Positions 19,605 through 27,974 of a stretch of DNA of 64,000 nucleotides are shown here, piece by piece. Under the pieces are notes generated by a model. It searched no databases. It worked only from the letters and a program-made list of their open reading frames with translations, and was not told the origin of the DNA. Source of the stretch: Budvicia aquatica DSM 5075 = ATCC 35567 (GTDB lineage: Bacteria > Pseudomonadota > Gammaproteobacteria > Enterobacterales > Enterobacteriaceae). The stretch spans positions 1 to 64,000 of the forward strand of contig NZ_ATYS01000024.1 of assembly GCF_000427805.1 (NCBI RefSeq). Reading direction: 5' to 3'. Each line of letters starts with the position of its first letter. The stretch's first letter is position 1. Position numbers and translations under genes: made by a program.

Positions 19605-20039
19605 TTATCTTATAACCATCACTGACGTTTTAGCGTAGCCAACGATGGCAGATGAAGTTGAGCCAAGCAGGTATGTTGAAATACTTGGCCTGCGAGATCC
19701 AACCACGATGAGGTCAGCATTAATGGCATCGGCAAGTTTTAGGATCTGGTCCTTAGGTGAACCGACGGCCACATGATACTTAATCCTATCCTCAGGCAGT
19801 TTGAACGAGCTTGTGGTTTCCGTCAGCACTTTCATTGCCGATTCATTCATATCTCTGGGATCCGGTAAATGGGTTGTATAGGCCAGGCCAAATGTGGAAT
19901 AAAAAGAATATGAGGGAATAACAGAAATAAAATGGATTGTTGCGTTTTCTTGTTGCGCTAGAAATTCAATATGAGGTTTTACCAGATTAACTAAGCTCTC
20001 TTCTGAAATATCGATCGGAATTAAGATAGTTTTATACAT
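19605..20039 (-). CDS. Universal stress protein, UspF/UspG type
   Basis: Starting at ATG 20039 (CGGGAGGCAATT upstream) the protein has 144 residues, the E. coli UspF size. Family marks are the N-terminal MYKTILIPIDIS, a core VAVGSPKDQILKLADAINADLIVVGSRRP, and the ATP-binding-type STYLLGSTSSAIVGYAKTSVMVIR. UspF-class proteins bind ATP and are induced by starvation and redox or membrane stress. A second UspF-type gene lies at 22211, on the opposite strand and on the other side of a TauE/SafE transporter. The pair share SRRP(N/S)I(S/T)T(Y/H)LLGS near the C-terminus and are probably paralogues. Confidence 0.9.
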   Translation of the reverse strand: MYKTILIPIDISEESLVNLVKPHIEFLAQQENATIHFISVIPSYSFYSTFGLAYTTHLPDPRDMNESAMKVLTETTSSFKLPEDRIKYHVAVGSPKDQILKLADAINADLIVVGSRRPSISTYLLGSTSSAIVGYAKTSVMVIR

Positions 20040-20408
20040 AATTGCCTCCCGAATGTAGAACCAATCCGTTGAGGATAAGGTTTTTTTCGGAGCCACACAG
20101 CAGTAAACCAGCCCTCAACTACCTATGTGTATTATCTATGCGTAACCTTAGGATTTCCTATGGCCGCACTACTATTTTCTACCCTAAACGGCAAATTAGC
20201 CACAGGATTAGGTTAAATTGTGAGCAGTGACGCAAAAGAGAAATTTGTAGGAGATAGATGCCAAGGCAGACAATCTTGATAAAGCAAGTTATCGGAACAA
20301 ATCCAAAGAGCGATAGGCGATGCAGAAGGCCAAACATAACGGCCATTGCATTGGGATAAAGCATTTTGTAATGTGTCTGAATTAATAACATCCTGGTGGG
20401 AAGAACAA

Positions 20409-20771
20409 ATGCCTGAAACCCTGAATGCCTTGGTGCAAGAGTTTATAGTATCAGCCGATGATAATGGCTTTGTTCCATTAAAAGCGTTTGCCCAAAAAAC
20501 ATTAAAACGAAGTGCTAACGATATTAGTACCTTTTTTGACCTGGAAAGCCGTTTTTATTCAAGATATCAACAAACGATTATTCATAATATTAAACATAAC
20601 GTTGTATTTATAAAACGTTATAAAAAAGATGGATCTTTACGCGCTCGGGTGTGTGAGGGAGGAGTTCATCAAGATGATTTACTCACTTTTATCACAAGGG
20701 CCAAAAATGAAATTGAGGAAAATGAGAAGAGGTTTGATGTAGCCTATAAGAACTACTATGGCTTGGAGTAG
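20409..20771 (+). CDS. Unrecognised small soluble protein
   Basis: From ATG 20409 (GTGGGAAGAACAA upstream) this encodes 120 residues; a TTG at 20346 would add 21. It is hydrophilic, mostly helical and charged at the C-terminus (RAKNEIEENEKRFDVAYKNYYGLE), with no signal peptide. The segment PLKAFAQKTLKRSANDISTFFDLESRFYSRYQQTI may form a helix-turn-helix-like or protein-binding surface. I do not recognise it. It stands alone between the minus-strand usp gene and the TSUP exporter. The GC content is below that of the flanking core genes. Confidence 0.55.
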   Translation: MPETLNALVQEFIVSADDNGFVPLKAFAQKTLKRSANDISTFFDLESRFYSRYQQTIIHNIKHNVVFIKRYKKDGSLRARVCEGGVHQDDLLTFITRAKNEIEENEKRFDVAYKNYYGLE

Positions 20772-21080
20772 CTAATGATCGCCATATAGTTGATATGTAT
20801 TGGATTTGACATGTGACTTAGCCTAAGCGTTTTGTTGTTAACTCATTGAAAAATAGTTTTGTTTTACACTTACCGCAAAGTGTAAAAAATTATATTATCT
20901 GATATCTTAACAAAACATTAACCTGTAGGGTTATTATTTAATAGGCATGTACTGTCAGGTTGAAAAAACATAATCCCCAGGCAAAAAATGGGCAGCATAG
21001 AAAAATAATATCGAATATCACCTGCTTTCCGGACCGATAATCAGGGCATATTCAGATCAATTGTTAATCAAGGATATCCA
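20772..21080. other. Intergenic region before the TauE/SafE gene, with a hairpin
   Basis: The stretch TTTACACTT-ACCGC-AAAGTGTAAA at about 20872-20889 forms a 9-bp stem with flanking T and A runs and may terminate the ORF ending at 20771. The remainder carries the transporter promoter. I see no other gene. Confidence 0.5.
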
Positions 21081-21887
21081 ATGAGTATTGAGTGGGTTTT
21101 GGCATATTTGGCATTAGGTGCCGTGGTTGGATTTATGGCCGGGCTACTGGGGGTTGGTGGCGGCGGGATTATGGTCCCGATTCTTACCGCGCTGTTTGCC
21201 GCTCAGGGGGTTGATCAGGTGCATTTAGTTCATATGGCGCTTGGTACATCAATGGCTTCTATTGTGATCACCTCATTTGCCAGCGTACGCGCGCACAATA
21301 GCCATAAGGCCGTACTATGGCCAGTAGTATGGAAAATAACCCCGGCAATACTGATAGGTACATTTGCATCAACCTGGTTAGCGGCGCTGTTACCGACAAA
21401 ATTCCTGGGTATTTTCTTCTCCTGTTTTATGGGCTATGTCGCCTTACAGATGATTTTGAACATAAAGCCAAAACCAAGCCGTCAGTTACCTGGAACCATG
21501 GGAACGTCTATCGCCGGGTTATTGATTGGTGGAATATCTGCGTTGGTGGCTATCGGAGGCGGCTCGTTATCGGTTGCCTTCCTGTCATGGTGTAATGTTC
21601 GGATACAGAATGCAATTGGTACCTCTGCGGCTATTGGTATGCCTATCGCACTGGCGGGGAGTATAGGCTATATGATTAATGGCTGGGGGGCTGAAAATAC
21701 GCCTGACTATAGCGTTGGTTACGTTTTTTTCCCGGCGGTTGTTCTGATCTCTATTGTTAGCTATTTTACAGCACCGATAGGTGCACGCTTAGCCCATAAG
21801 CTGCCGGTTGCCACACTGAAGAAAGTGTTTGCGGCGTTATTGGTCTTCCTGAGTCTGAAGATGTTGCAAACAATATTTACTTCCTGA
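21081..21887 (+). CDS. TauE/SafE-family (TSUP) anion exporter
   Basis: This 268-residue membrane protein has about eight spans. The two internal repeats of the TSUP fold are seen as GFMAGLLGVGGGGIMVPILTALF (about 16-38) and IAGLLIGGISALVAIGGGSLSVAFLSW (about 144-170), each with the glycine-rich loop. Members export sulfite, sulfoacetate or other small organosulfur anions, or import related ones; the substrate cannot be told from sequence. AAGGATATCCA precedes the ATG. It is flanked by two UspF-like genes and followed by a large dispersed repeat that may end its transcript. Confidence 0.85.
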   Translation: MSIEWVLAYLALGAVVGFMAGLLGVGGGGIMVPILTALFAAQGVDQVHLVHMALGTSMASIVITSFASVRAHNSHKAVLWPVVWKITPAILIGTFASTWLAALLPTKFLGIFFSCFMGYVALQMILNIKPKPSRQLPGTMGTSIAGLLIGGISALVAIGGGSLSVAFLSWCNVRIQNAIGTSAAIGMPIALAGSIGYMINGWGAENTPDYSVGYVFFPAVVLISIVSYFTAPIGARLAHKLPVATLKKVFAALLVFLSLKMLQTIFTS

Positions 21888-21910
21888 GTGTACACAGGGC
21901 TAATTCGTTT

Positions 21911-22112
21911 TATACCCGTTATACTTCAATCTGCATCTTTGTTGGCTGCGTTTACTCACCCGACAAATCTGCTGTAAGTAGATTTGAACGCTGCTGGCAG
22001 CGGCCCCGAAGGGGTTAGGCCCATTAATGGGCCTAATAATCACTTACCTGAGTAAGCTCATCGGGACTCGCTCACTTGCCGCCGCGATGCAACTCGGATT
22101 ATTTTGGGTATA
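21911..22112. repeat. Dispersed palindromic repeat, copy A (long form)
   Basis: It begins TATACCCGTTATACTTCAA and ends CTCGGATTATTTTGGGTATA, matching other copies at 29789, 37095, 61912 and 62085. This copy is about 202 bp, longer than the others, because its middle holds extra hairpins: CGCTGC-TG-GCAGCG (21989-22002), CCCC-GAA-GGGG (22004-22014) and a perfect palindrome TAGGCCCATTAATGGGCCTA (22016-22035). It then resumes the common right half, CACTTACCTGAGTAAGCTCATCG. Confidence 0.85.
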
Positions 22113-22210
22113 TATGCTTAATCAGTTAGGCTGCTCACAATAATTATTGGTTTGTCTAATACACTTAAGCAAGTGGGTTCTTTTAGAGCTATAGCGACAG
22201 GAGATATGAT

Positions 22211-22639
22211 ATGTATAAATCTATTCTGGTACCTGTGGATATTTTGGAAGAAGGATTAACCAGTAGCGCAATCAGCCATGCGGTATTTTTAGCCAAGCTG
22301 TCAAATGCAACGGTTAGATTGTGCCATGTATTACCTATCTCATCGGCAATTATTAACTCCTATGCGATGGGCTATGCCGAGTTAAAGGATCGGGCTTCGG
22401 TTAAAGCTGAGGAAGAATTGAAAAAGCTGATAGCCGGAATAGACCTCCCTGAGGACCAACTCTCTTATTCCATCGCTTTTGGTTCCCCGAGAGATGAAAT
22501 TGTATCAATGGCCGATGAAGTCGATGCTGACCTGATTGTGATAGCCTCAAGAAGGCCAAATATTACGACTCACCTGTTAGGATCGAATGCATCCGGTATT
22601 GTTCGATATGCTAAATCTTCCGTTCTGGTTGTAAGATAA
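22211..22639 (+). CDS. Universal stress protein, UspF type
   Basis: The 142-residue protein has the UspF length. It starts MYKSILVPVDILEEGLTSSAISHAVFLAK, carries the IAFGSPRDEIVSMADEVDADLIVIASRRPN block and ends HLLGSNASGIVRYAKSSVLVVR, with the G-x2-G-x9-G(S/T)-like ATP-binding pattern of nucleotide-binding Usp proteins. The ribosome site is CAGGAGATAT. It is closer to E. coli UspF ([21 protein letters not shown]) than the protein at 19605 is. It follows the palindromic repeat and may have its own promoter. Confidence 0.92.
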   Translation: MYKSILVPVDILEEGLTSSAISHAVFLAKLSNATVRLCHVLPISSAIINSYAMGYAELKDRASVKAEEELKKLIAGIDLPEDQLSYSIAFGSPRDEIVSMADEVDADLIVIASRRPNITTHLLGSNASGIVRYAKSSVLVVR

Positions 22640-22704
22640 GTTATCTGCTGGCTAATAATCGCCGAAAGACAGTTTTTAGCCAGCGTGTAATATCTTGATT
22701 AAGG

Positions 22705-23649
22705 CTATAAGAGCTTATTTATTAAGTACTTGGAAAACCAGAGTGCGCTTTGGTAATATTTTTTATCATTCCAAAGCTTTTTTGCATACAATTTTTTATG
22801 CTTATAGTTTAGAGGTAACTCTAACTCTACATCGGCCCATGGTGACTTTCGGTAATAATTCAAATATAACGTAATATCAGGACTCCAAGATTTCCATGGT
22901 TTTGGCGAACCGACAAAATGCATAAATATTGTATCTTTTAATAATGTATTTTTTTCTGAATAAAAAAGATTGTACTTTCCAGATAAATAATGAACTCTTT
23001 CTTCAAGAAGAATATTTAACACATCTTGATCAAGATATTGAAAGTCTTGTGATGTGATTTTATTTACAAACATATCGAAAATATTATTTGAAATCCATAG
23101 AGGGATGTTAATAAGCATTACTCCTGCATTAAAATAATAATTATTATTTTTTAGATTTAAACTATTAATATGCGAGGCGCTAAATTCTTGATGGTTAACA
23201 GCACAAATAATATTGTCTTTAAAATCAATCTCTTTCAGGTTAGATATACTATTTAGACACAATATATCAGCATCAATATAAAGAACTCTATCTGTAACTT
23301 CTTTTAATATTTCAGGAGAAAGCATTCGATAATATACTGATATTGGTAAATTTTCCCTTACTTGAAATGTACTAAAGGCAGTACTGTCAACTAAATAGAG
23401 CGTAATGGCAATTTTATTTGTCTTTATTTCTTCTATTTTAGTTAGATCTAATTCCAATATGCTTGATGTAAATATATGAAAGTGAAGGAATTCCTCTGGG
23501 TTGTTTGCAATAATTGATGTAATGGTTACGCCTGCTGGTTTGATAAAACTTTCATCAACACCAAATGCAATATGAAAAAAATCATAATCATCTTTTTTTG
23601 GAAAACTGACAATGTCAGTTTTTTTGCTTATTATGTTATCTACTATCAT
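22705..23649 (-). CDS. Glycosyltransferase family 8 (lipopolysaccharide-type)
   Basis: This 314-residue GT-A enzyme shows HIAFGVDESFIKPAGVTITSII at the N-terminus, the metal-binding DxD in RVLYIDADILCL, YYFNAGVMLINIPLW, YLDQDVLNI, and FMHFVGSPKPWKSW near the C-terminus. These are the hallmarks of WaaI/WaaJ/RfaJ-like retaining galactosyl- or glucosyltransferases that build the LPS outer core on the cytoplasmic face. It stands alone, away from any waa operon, and is strongly AT-rich compared with neighbours. That suggests horizontal acquisition as an LPS-modifying gene. Donor and acceptor are unknown. Confidence 0.88.
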   Translation of the reverse strand: MIVDNIISKKTDIVSFPKKDDYDFFHIAFGVDESFIKPAGVTITSIIANNPEEFLHFHIFTSSILELDLTKIEEIKTNKIAITLYLVDSTAFSTFQVRENLPISVYYRMLSPEILKEVTDRVLYIDADILCLNSISNLKEIDFKDNIICAVNHQEFSASHINSLNLKNNNYYFNAGVMLINIPLWISNNIFDMFVNKITSQDFQYLDQDVLNILLEERVHYLSGKYNLFYSEKNTLLKDTIFMHFVGSPKPWKSWSPDITLYLNYYRKSPWADVELELPLNYKHKKLYAKKLWNDKKYYQSALWFSKYLINKLL

Positions 23650-24436
23650 TGTTAACGTAATCCATTTTCCTTCTAGCCTTAAGTTTTGATAGTAACTAAA
23701 GTCACATCATATGTTCAATGAATAATTATTAGTATGAGAGACTATTATATCAAGTTATGAGCATGTAAATCTATTTTTTAACTTCATTTTTACCGCTTAT
23801 ATCTGCAAACTGCTGCAATCTCAGTGCCAATTTCTAACATACACTCAATACTGATTGCTTCTAGGTTAATGATAGTTTTCGTATGTTTTTACAAATTTGA
23901 TAGATTCCTTGAAGATGTTTTAGGACAAGAATTGCTCATTAATTTGTCACATGACTGGCCTTAAGGACATGCCTTTATCCATTTATCTTCACCTAAAAAA
24001 TCCTACCTTGGTGTTTGTATTTTTTATTATTTGTTTTTTTCAATTGTTTATGTGTTTTTTTGAGATGTATGGCTCGTGAGTGAGCATAAGATTTTTTCTT
24101 GGCCTGAATGCTTTTATTTAGGAGCAAGAGATTATTTTTTATATAATCGTTTATTCTCAATTTGAGATGATTATCTGTTTTTCACTTCTCTATATGTATC
24201 TAACGTGTTGCATAGGTGATTTTCCAATTCAGCTTAGGGTTTCAACTTTCAGCATTTATAGGGCTTTTTGATAAAATGGCCCTATAGTTTTTCTCGTTTC
24301 TCGTGCCCGGTAATTCAGGCACTTGGTATTAAGTTAGAACAATACCAGATAGTAAACTATAACTAGTTAGTCATTATAGCTATTCACTATTGAGAGTATC
24401 GTTCTTAAACAACATTAAAAAGGACTAAATGTCGTT
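23650..24436. other. AT-rich intergenic region
   Basis: About 790 bp with no supported ORF, RNA or repeat that I can identify. Its left end holds the promoter of the GT8 gene and its right end that of the antiporter gene. GGTATTAAGTTAGAACAATACC near 24326 is a small imperfect dyad. Confidence 0.45.
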
Positions 24437-26068
24437 ATGTCAGTAGTAACAATGGTACTTGCATTCTTGCTGGCGGTGGTTGCCAGCGTCTTTATATCAC
24501 GGTTGCTTCCCGTGAAGATTCCGCTGCCTATTTTGCAGATTGCATTAGGGGCTGCACTCTCGGTATTCGGATTTGATGTCGAATTTGAACCTCATCTCTT
24601 TTTACTGCTATTTATACCGCCGCTGCTGTTTCTTGATGGCTGGCGGATTCCCAAAGATGCCCTTTTTAATGAGCTAAAGCCGATAATGTCTCTGGCTATC
24701 GGGTTAGTGGTGGTTACCGTTATAGGTATTGGCGTCTTTATTCATTGGTTAATTCCGGCGATGTCGATTGCCGTGGCTTTTGCCCTTGCGGCAATATTGT
24801 CACCAACGGATCCTGTATCCGTTTCCGCAATGACCGTTGGCTCACCTTTACCGTCGAAAATGGCACATATTCTTGAAGGGGAGTCATTGCTGAATGACGC
24901 CACCGGCCTTGTATGCTTTAGCTTTGCCGTAACCGCGGCGCTGACCGGTACTTTCTCTTTGGCAGATGCCACGCTGGGCTTTGTTTTGGTTGCTTTTGGT
25001 GGTGTTTTAGCCGGTTTAGTTGTGACCTGGATAATAGGCCGGTTAAACCGATTTTTAGTCAAACGGACGGGTGAAGAGCCGGCAATCCAAATTTTAATTA
25101 GCCTGCTAATTCCGTTTACAGCCTATCTGGTTGCTGAACATTTACACGTTTCAGGGATTCTTGCGGCAGTGGTTGCCGGTATTGCCATGCACTATGATGA
25201 GTTAGCCGGGCGCCCACAGGCGGCTACCAGAATGCAACGCAATGCAGTTTGGGACACGGTTCAGGTGGCATTAAACGGTACTATCTTTATCTTACTGGGT
25301 GAGCAGTTACCCAGAATGTGGAAGACCATGCCGGAAGTCGCTAACGTTGCCGGCGTGAGTAATCACTGGATGCTGCTTGGCTATGTCGTGGCTATTACGC
25401 TTGCGCTTGGCGTATTGCGTTTCTTATGGGTGTGGATCTCAATAACCCTGACGGTATTTCGCGGCAGACGGAAGGGACAAGATCAAAATATGCCCCGTAC
25501 CCGAATGATGGCCGTAATGGCAACGGCCGGTGTGAGAGGGTCTATTACGCTGGCGGGTATTCTTACGCTGCCTCTGTTTATGCCTGATGGTTCTAATTTT
25601 CCGGCTCGTGATGTGGCTATTTTTCTGGCCATGGGCGTGATTCTGCTGTCATTAATTATTGCCAGCATCGGCTTGCCGTTACTTACGCGCGGGTTGGTTA
25701 TCGACTTACCACACACTGACAGTGAGAGCAGTGCCAGAGTTGCGGTAACGGAAGCGGCCCTTCATCGTATAAAAGAAATCATCAGTCACCCGGTGGAAGA
25801 TCCAGACCAAATGGCGCTGCGCTCTGAAGCGGCAAACCATCTGTTAGATATTTATAGCCGCCGTCTTGATTACGGTGACAATGATAAAGACGGTTCAACG
25901 GATATGTGGAAACTGGCAGAAGTTGAACGCCAGTTACGCCGTGAAGCATTACGTGCCGAGCGGGATGAGCTATATAAACTGCGTAAGACTAAAAATATCA
26001 ATGATGAAGTTCATCGCCGATTGTTACGTGAGATTGATTTGAAAGAGGAAAGCCTGAGTCACCACTAA
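24437..26068 (+). CDS. CPA1-family Na+(K+)/H+ antiporter (YjcE-like)
   Basis: This 543-residue protein has about twelve membrane spans and a hydrophilic C-terminal tail of about 120 residues. The core shows SPTDPVSVSAM and EGESLLNDATGL, containing the paired acidic residues of the CPA1 ion-binding site, and GVRGSITLAG late in the membrane domain. It resembles E. coli YjcE (549 residues) throughout, including FIPPLLFLDGW, AEHLHVSGILAAVVAGI and the tail EVERQLRREALRAERDELYKLR. It exchanges protons for monovalent cations in pH or salt homeostasis. A terminator follows at 26172. Confidence 0.92.
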   Translation: MSVVTMVLAFLLAVVASVFISRLLPVKIPLPILQIALGAALSVFGFDVEFEPHLFLLLFIPPLLFLDGWRIPKDALFNELKPIMSLAIGLVVVTVIGIGVFIHWLIPAMSIAVAFALAAILSPTDPVSVSAMTVGSPLPSKMAHILEGESLLNDATGLVCFSFAVTAALTGTFSLADATLGFVLVAFGGVLAGLVVTWIIGRLNRFLVKRTGEEPAIQILISLLIPFTAYLVAEHLHVSGILAAVVAGIAMHYDELAGRPQAATRMQRNAVWDTVQVALNGTIFILLGEQLPRMWKTMPEVANVAGVSNHWMLLGYVVAITLALGVLRFLWVWISITLTVFRGRRKGQDQNMPRTRMMAVMATAGVRGSITLAGILTLPLFMPDGSNFPARDVAIFLAMGVILLSLIIASIGLPLLTRGLVIDLPHTDSESSARVAVTEAALHRIKEIISHPVEDPDQMALRSEAANHLLDIYSRRLDYGDNDKDGSTDMWKLAEVERQLRREALRAERDELYKLRKTKNINDEVHRRLLREIDLKEESLSHH

Positions 26069-26171
26069 TGGCCAAACGTTGTTGGTACTAAATTTGTTTT
26101 GGTGATGCAAATTTAGAGAACGTCAGCTATACTGAAATTGTTAATATCTTGTTAACTCCTTGGTTGTATTT

Positions 26172-26199
26172 GAGCCCTTATCCTTGAGGGCTTTTTTTA
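26172..26199 (+). terminator. Rho-independent terminator after the antiporter gene
   Basis: AGCCCTTATCCTTGAGGGCT followed by TTTTTTA, about 105 bp beyond the stop codon. Confidence 0.88.
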
Positions 26200-26223
26200 T
26201 GGGCGCTGGCCAGCATTCAAACC

Positions 26224-26255
26224 AATAATATTCGCCTGGCTAGGCGAATATTATT
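26224..26255. repeat. Perfect 14-bp inverted repeat with 4-nt loop
   Basis: AATAATATTCGCCT-GGCT-AGGCGAATATTATT is a perfect dyad of 14+4+14 bases. It has no T run on either side, so it is not a standard terminator. It lies 25 bp past the preceding terminator and 145 bp before the next gene. Confidence 0.8.
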
Positions 26256-26400
26256 GCCGTTCTAAGTGGGCCAAGTTCCTCATCTCCTTGGCCGGCAGAG
26301 CAGTAATTATCAGAGTTATATTATTGTTTTATATCGCTTGACTCTTATCTTGCTACAGATGAAGATTAGCCGTGATTTTTATTAACAGGGACGAAAATAA

Positions 26401-26796
26401 ATGTTAAAACGGTCTATCTTACTCGCTGGATTAATATTCAGTTATCCGGCGTTAAGTGCAAGCAGTGACTACGTCAATTCTTGTGCTGACTTTCAGCAAC
26501 AACAGTCAAACAACCAAATAACCAGAAAACAAGCCATCACGCTTTGCCAGTGTACTGAAGAGCGTAATGAAAAAGATCTCGAAAAGTTGCAGGCAATGAA
26601 TAATCCGACTCAGGCTCAGGTGAAAAAATTACTTGAAGATTCAGCGCGGTATTGTTTGAAGAAGGCCGGAATTTCTCAGAAGGGAAGTGCAACTCCGAAA
26701 GCTAAACCGTCAAATAATACTGATGATGAGGATGATGACCAGCCGATGCCTTCAAGTTCATCGTCTAACGGCATAAAAATTCGCGGTATTCGCTAG
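26401..26796 (+). CDS. Secreted small protein, unrecognised
   Basis: This 131-residue precursor has a Sec signal peptide (MLKRSILLAGLIFSYPALSASS, likely cleaved after ALSA). The mature part is helical with four cysteines (C28, C48, C50 and one in ARYCLKKAG), a CADFQ...CQCTEERN pattern and a charged, low-complexity tail (NNTDDEDDDQPMPSSSSSNG) ending IKIRGIR. It is probably periplasmic with disulfides. GGGACGAAAATA precedes the ATG. I do not recognise the family. It converges on holE across a shared terminator. Confidence 0.65.
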   Translation: MLKRSILLAGLIFSYPALSASSDYVNSCADFQQQQSNNQITRKQAITLCQCTEERNEKDLEKLQAMNNPTQAQVKKLLEDSARYCLKKAGISQKGSATPKAKPSNNTDDEDDDQPMPSSSSSNGIKIRGIR

Positions 26797-26836
26797 TTAT
26801 TTGATGTAGTTTCTGACTTTAATCAGTGATTAAAAC

Positions 26837-26860
26837 AAGCCTCACATTTCTGTGGGGCTT
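26837..26860. terminator. Terminator between the secreted protein gene and holE
   Basis: AAGCC(T)CACA-TTTC-TGTGGGGCTT forms a stem with a T-rich sequence (GTATATTTTT) on the plus side and A/T-rich sequence on the minus side. It lies between convergent genes. Confidence 0.7.
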
Positions 26861-26882
26861 GTATATTTTTGGATGCTTGAAA

Positions 26883-27113
26883 TTATTTATCGTTAGCAAC
26901 ATAAGGCAGTTTGCCTAACTGATAGGGATTAGTTCTGAAAAATTCGACGCGTTCCTTAAAGTAATCTTTAAGATTGGCGGGAATTAACAACTCAATTTCA
27001 CGGTAGTTAAACGGCATACCATAACGTTCTTTATAAGCGATACCGGAAGCATGTAAGTCAACGTCGAGCTTGTCGCGCTCTTCCCGGGGTAACTCTGCCA
27101 AATTATAACTCAT
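26883..27113 (-). CDS. holE: DNA polymerase III theta subunit
   Basis: This 76-residue protein is exactly the length of E. coli HolE. Shared features are NLAEL...ERDKLDVDLHASGIAYKERYGMP at the N-terminus, EPANL-like LIPANLKDYFKERV in the middle, and LGKLPY near the C-terminus. Theta binds and stabilises the epsilon proofreading exonuclease in the Pol III core. GAGGAATCGATC precedes the ATG. As in E. coli the gene is monocistronic. The middle of the protein diverges, so the match rests mainly on the KERY(G/N)MP core and the length. Confidence 0.88.
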   Translation of the reverse strand: MSYNLAELPREERDKLDVDLHASGIAYKERYGMPFNYREIELLIPANLKDYFKERVEFFRTNPYQLGKLPYVANDK

Positions 27114-27235
27114 GATCGATTCCTCTTATTCTGGCGAGATTATACCGGACTGAAGAGATGATTTCATTGTGTAGTTTTATTCGTTTGAAGCAAGAATATA
27201 AATACGGCAGGGTAGCTTTAGGCATAAATGATTTT

Positions 27236-27256
27236 CCGGCTCCATAAAGGAGCCGG
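27236..27256. terminator. Stable hairpin downstream of the 40-residue gene
   Basis: CCGGCTCC-ATAAA-GGAGCCGG, a perfect 8-bp GC-rich stem. It lies 40 bp past the stop of the small gene at 27296 (minus strand). The T tract is poor, so termination is likely but not certain. Confidence 0.55.
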
Positions 27257-27295
27257 TTGTTAGGCTTTATGCTGAGAAAAGCATGTAATGGCAGA

Positions 27296-27418
27296 TTAGA
27301 TAATGTCTTTTTCGCTACTTTGTCTGTCTTTTTTAGCCTTCTTCTCGGCTTTTTTCTCAGCCGGTGTTGTCAGTGGTTTTTTCTTGCTGTCTTTCTTCTT
27401 ATCCATACCTTTACTCAT
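27296..27418 (-). CDS. Very small lysine-rich protein (40 residues)
   Basis: On the minus strand, ATG at 27418 opens a 40-codon frame: MSKGMDKKKDSKKKPL, then TTPAEKKAEKKAKKD, ending SSEKDII. A strong ribosome site, GAGAGG, lies five bases upstream. About 40% of residues are lysine, and the AEKKAEKKAKK segment should be helical. The overlapping plus-strand frames are leucine/phenylalanine-rich mirror artefacts. I have an impression of similar short basic proteins in other enterobacteria but cannot name one with confidence. A nucleic-acid or ribosome partner would be expected for such a charge. Confidence 0.65.
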   Translation of the reverse strand: MSKGMDKKKDSKKKPLTTPAEKKAEKKAKKDRQSSEKDII

Positions 27419-27689
27419 AAATCCTCTCTATCAATGTGATGACTCTGTGGTCTATATGCAACCAAAGGCCAATATAAAGCAAGGTATAAACATCAGTTTC
27501 ATCTATCGATATGATATATAAGGTAAGATAAAACTAATTAATAAATTCAGGTGTAAATCGGGTGTTGGTGAATGGGGTATGATTTAAGGCGGGTTTCAAT
27601 AAATGGTGAAAAAAAGGGAAACCGATTATAATCCTGCTCATTACTCAAGCAGGTTCAGGCATTCGGTTACTAGCAAACAGGTAGGGGTC

Positions 27690-27842
27690 ATGGATTCAGA
27701 TTCTATTTTTCGCGTGGTTATTTTAGTCGGCTGCCTTGTATTAGCTGCCCGGGGAACCAAGTTCCATTTGCGTTATTTTTTGCTGGCTATCGCGGCAATT
27801 GCCGGGCTGACATTAGTGATTTCTGCATTTAACGGGTTCTGA
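27690..27842 (+). CDS. Small membrane protein (50 residues)
   Basis: ATG 27690 follows TAGGGGTC and begins MDSDSIFRVVILVGCLVLAARG, then KFHLRYFLLAIAAIAGLTLVISAF. Two short hydrophobic helices flank a basic turn (RGTKFHLR), a small hairpin membrane protein. The frame is open further upstream (an ATG at 27603 gives 79 residues), but the added segment is hydrophilic and has only an AAATGG context. Family unrecognised. It precedes hinT by 130 bp and is probably not in its operon. Confidence 0.6.
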   Translation: MDSDSIFRVVILVGCLVLAARGTKFHLRYFLLAIAAIAGLTLVISAFNGF

Positions 27843-27974
27843 ACCTTCTGATACTGGATGTCCACTCTCAAGTAAATTCTGTACCACAGCCCATAGAGCT
27901 TGAAAGCACAGGCGTATCTCGCTCATACTGGGCAGATAATATTTTTTATTGATAGGTAACATAAGGGATATAAC

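Noticed and set aside
27257-27521. Two plus-strand frames rich in F, L and S
   Set aside because: They are the reverse complement of the lysine-rich minus-strand gene at 27296-27418, whose ribosome site is far better.
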